DNA from: Azovibrio restrictus DSM 23866
GTDB lineage: Bacteria; Pseudomonadota; Gammaproteobacteria; Burkholderiales; Rhodocyclaceae
DNA length: 64,000 nt
Direction of reading: 5' to 3'
Assembly (NCBI RefSeq): GCF_000429665.1
Contig: NZ_AUCH01000016.1
Location: forward strand, 62,001-126,000
Part shown: one piece after another, positions 63,397-64,000 of the stretch
How positions within the stretch are numbered: position 1 is the first letter of the stretch
Layout: the number at the start of each line of letters is the position of its first letter
Position numbers and translations under genes: made by a program
The notes under the pieces: model-generated
The model's input: the letters and a program-made list of their open reading frames with translations, nothing else
The model's database searches: none
Told to the model about the DNA's origin: nothing

Positions 63397-64000
63397 GTGC
63401 TGCCCGCTTCATTGCGCGCCCTGCTCAAGGCCCTACTGCTCTCCCTGATGCTGCATGGCCTCCTGCTGACCTGGCTGGCACCTCGGGAAATGCCATCTCT
63501 GCTCGCGCCGGGCATCCTGCAGGCCCGCCTGCGTGCCGGCCCACCGGTGCAACAGCCGGGCCCCATCGCCCGGCCCCAGCGCTCCGAGCAAGCGCCACGG
63601 AGGGCTTCCGGACAGCAGGCCAGCCCTGCTTCCAGGGGACGGTCAGCGTTGGCCCCCCGGGTGTCGCCCAATGCCGAGCTCCCGGGGCTTGCGTCCCTGG
63701 CGCCCGCATCCGGGGAGGTTGGTGCCGTGGCTCCGGGGGCTGCCGTGGCATCCGACGCTGCGCCTGATCCTGCGCCTGCAGCGGCGGTCGGCGACCCGGA
63801 CGCCTTGCGGGAGTTCCGGATGGCCCTGGCCCGGGCAGCCCGGGCGGCCCGTCACTACCCGGCGATGGCCCGGGAGCGGGGGCAGGAAGGCGTGGTGCGC
63901 TTGCGCCTGAGCTGGCGGCAGGGCATGGCCAGTCCCCGGATCAGTCTGCAACAGGGTAGCGGCCATCCGCTCCTGGACGAAGCCGCCCAGGAGATGCTGC
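63397..64000 (+). CDS. TonB-family energy transducer, 3' end beyond window
   Basis: An open frame running off the right edge (201 complete codons). GTG at 63397 is preferred (GGAG six bases before) over GTG 63391. It starts with a membrane helix (about 7-30, LLKALLLSLMLHGLLLTWL), then a Pro/Ala-rich linker and the start of a TonB C-terminal domain (ARAARHYPAMARERGQEGVVRLRL, given here as landmark; HPLLDEAAQEML at the edge). TonB carries proton-motive energy to outer-membrane receptors. No exbB or exbD is visible yet. Confidence 0.82.
   Translation, partial: MLPASLRALLKALLLSLMLHGLLLTWLAPREMPSLLAPGILQARLRAGPPVQQPGPIARPQRSEQAPRRASGQQASPASRGRSALAPRVSPNAELPGLASLAPASGEVGAVAPGAAVASDAAPDPAPAAAVGDPDALREFRMALARAARAARHYPAMARERGQEGVVRLRLSWRQGMASPRISLQQGSGHPLLDEAAQEML

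Overview
The window looks like a chromosomal segment of a GC-rich betaproteobacterium. Beta-type general porins, a complete cbb3 oxidase locus, a nitrogen-fixation accessory cluster and many PAS/c-di-GMP proteins fit the Rhodocyclaceae (an Azospira/Dechlorosoma-like, microaerophilic, nitrogen-fixing organism). The genus is an inference from gene content and was not tested. I see no insertion sequence, prophage, CRISPR array or rRNA operon.

Layout. 1-2.6 kb: a partial hypothetical gene, a Rap1a/Tai-family secreted protein, a Mn2+ riboswitch (yybP-ykoY) with its Mn2+ exporter, and a DUF3829 lipoprotein. 2.8-8.7 kb: tRNA-Leu, then queA, a YdhR-like gene, tgt, yajC, secD and secF (queuosine synthesis plus the Sec accessory complex). 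8.8-11.1 kb: a Pit phosphate transporter and a cytochrome b561. 11.2-12.8 kb: a NifA/sigma-54 promoter driving a thioredoxin-like [2Fe-2S] ferredoxin, nifZ, nifF and an unknown gene. 12.8-14.8 kb: a LysR regulator divergent from an SbtA-type bicarbonate transporter. 14.9-21.7 kb: a tightly overlapping five-gene operon with two paralogous 3-hydroxyacid dehydrogenases around a five-PAS diguanylate cyclase, ending in a NarX/NarL-like pair. 21.9-26.5 kb: a chemoreceptor and a PhnD-PAS-GGDEF-EAL protein. 26.5-33.1 kb (minus): glnE, an EF-hand membrane protein, mtnA and a class II aldolase (nucleoside by-product salvage). 33.2-39.8 kb: yhdP, a nitrilase-family amidase, tldD and a small membrane protein, joined by 4-base overlaps. 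39.9-41.7 kb: aroG and an unknown gene. 41.8-44.4 kb: two divergent porins with near-identical signal-peptide DNA. 44.5-50 kb: lapD/lapG divergent from a TolC-type protein with an extra C-terminal domain and an orphan binding protein. 50-52.2 kb: a YbhB-like gene and murJ. 52.3-60.9 kb: tRNA-Thr, then the cbb3 locus ccoI, ccoS, ccoNOQP, ccoG, ccoH and a DUF3149 peptide. 61-64 kb: an AsmA-family gene and a TonB-like gene cut by the window edge.

How it works together. The cco locus carries three FNR-type boxes, consistent with low-oxygen induction of the high-affinity oxidase. The nif accessory operon is wired to NifA. Three c-di-GMP proteins (a cyclase, a probable phosphodiesterase and the receptor LapD) with the protease LapG point to regulated surface attachment.

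The most interesting undescribed signal is between ccoS and ccoN. An FNR box at class II spacing, a GNRA-capped stem-loop at the predicted transcript start and a strong intrinsic terminator together define a probable oxygen-regulated small RNA of about 85-90 nt. Other unusual points are the twin dehydrogenase/cyclase/two-component operon, the unknown last gene of the NifA operon, the TolC fusion beside LapDG, and the repeat-rich region between the porins.
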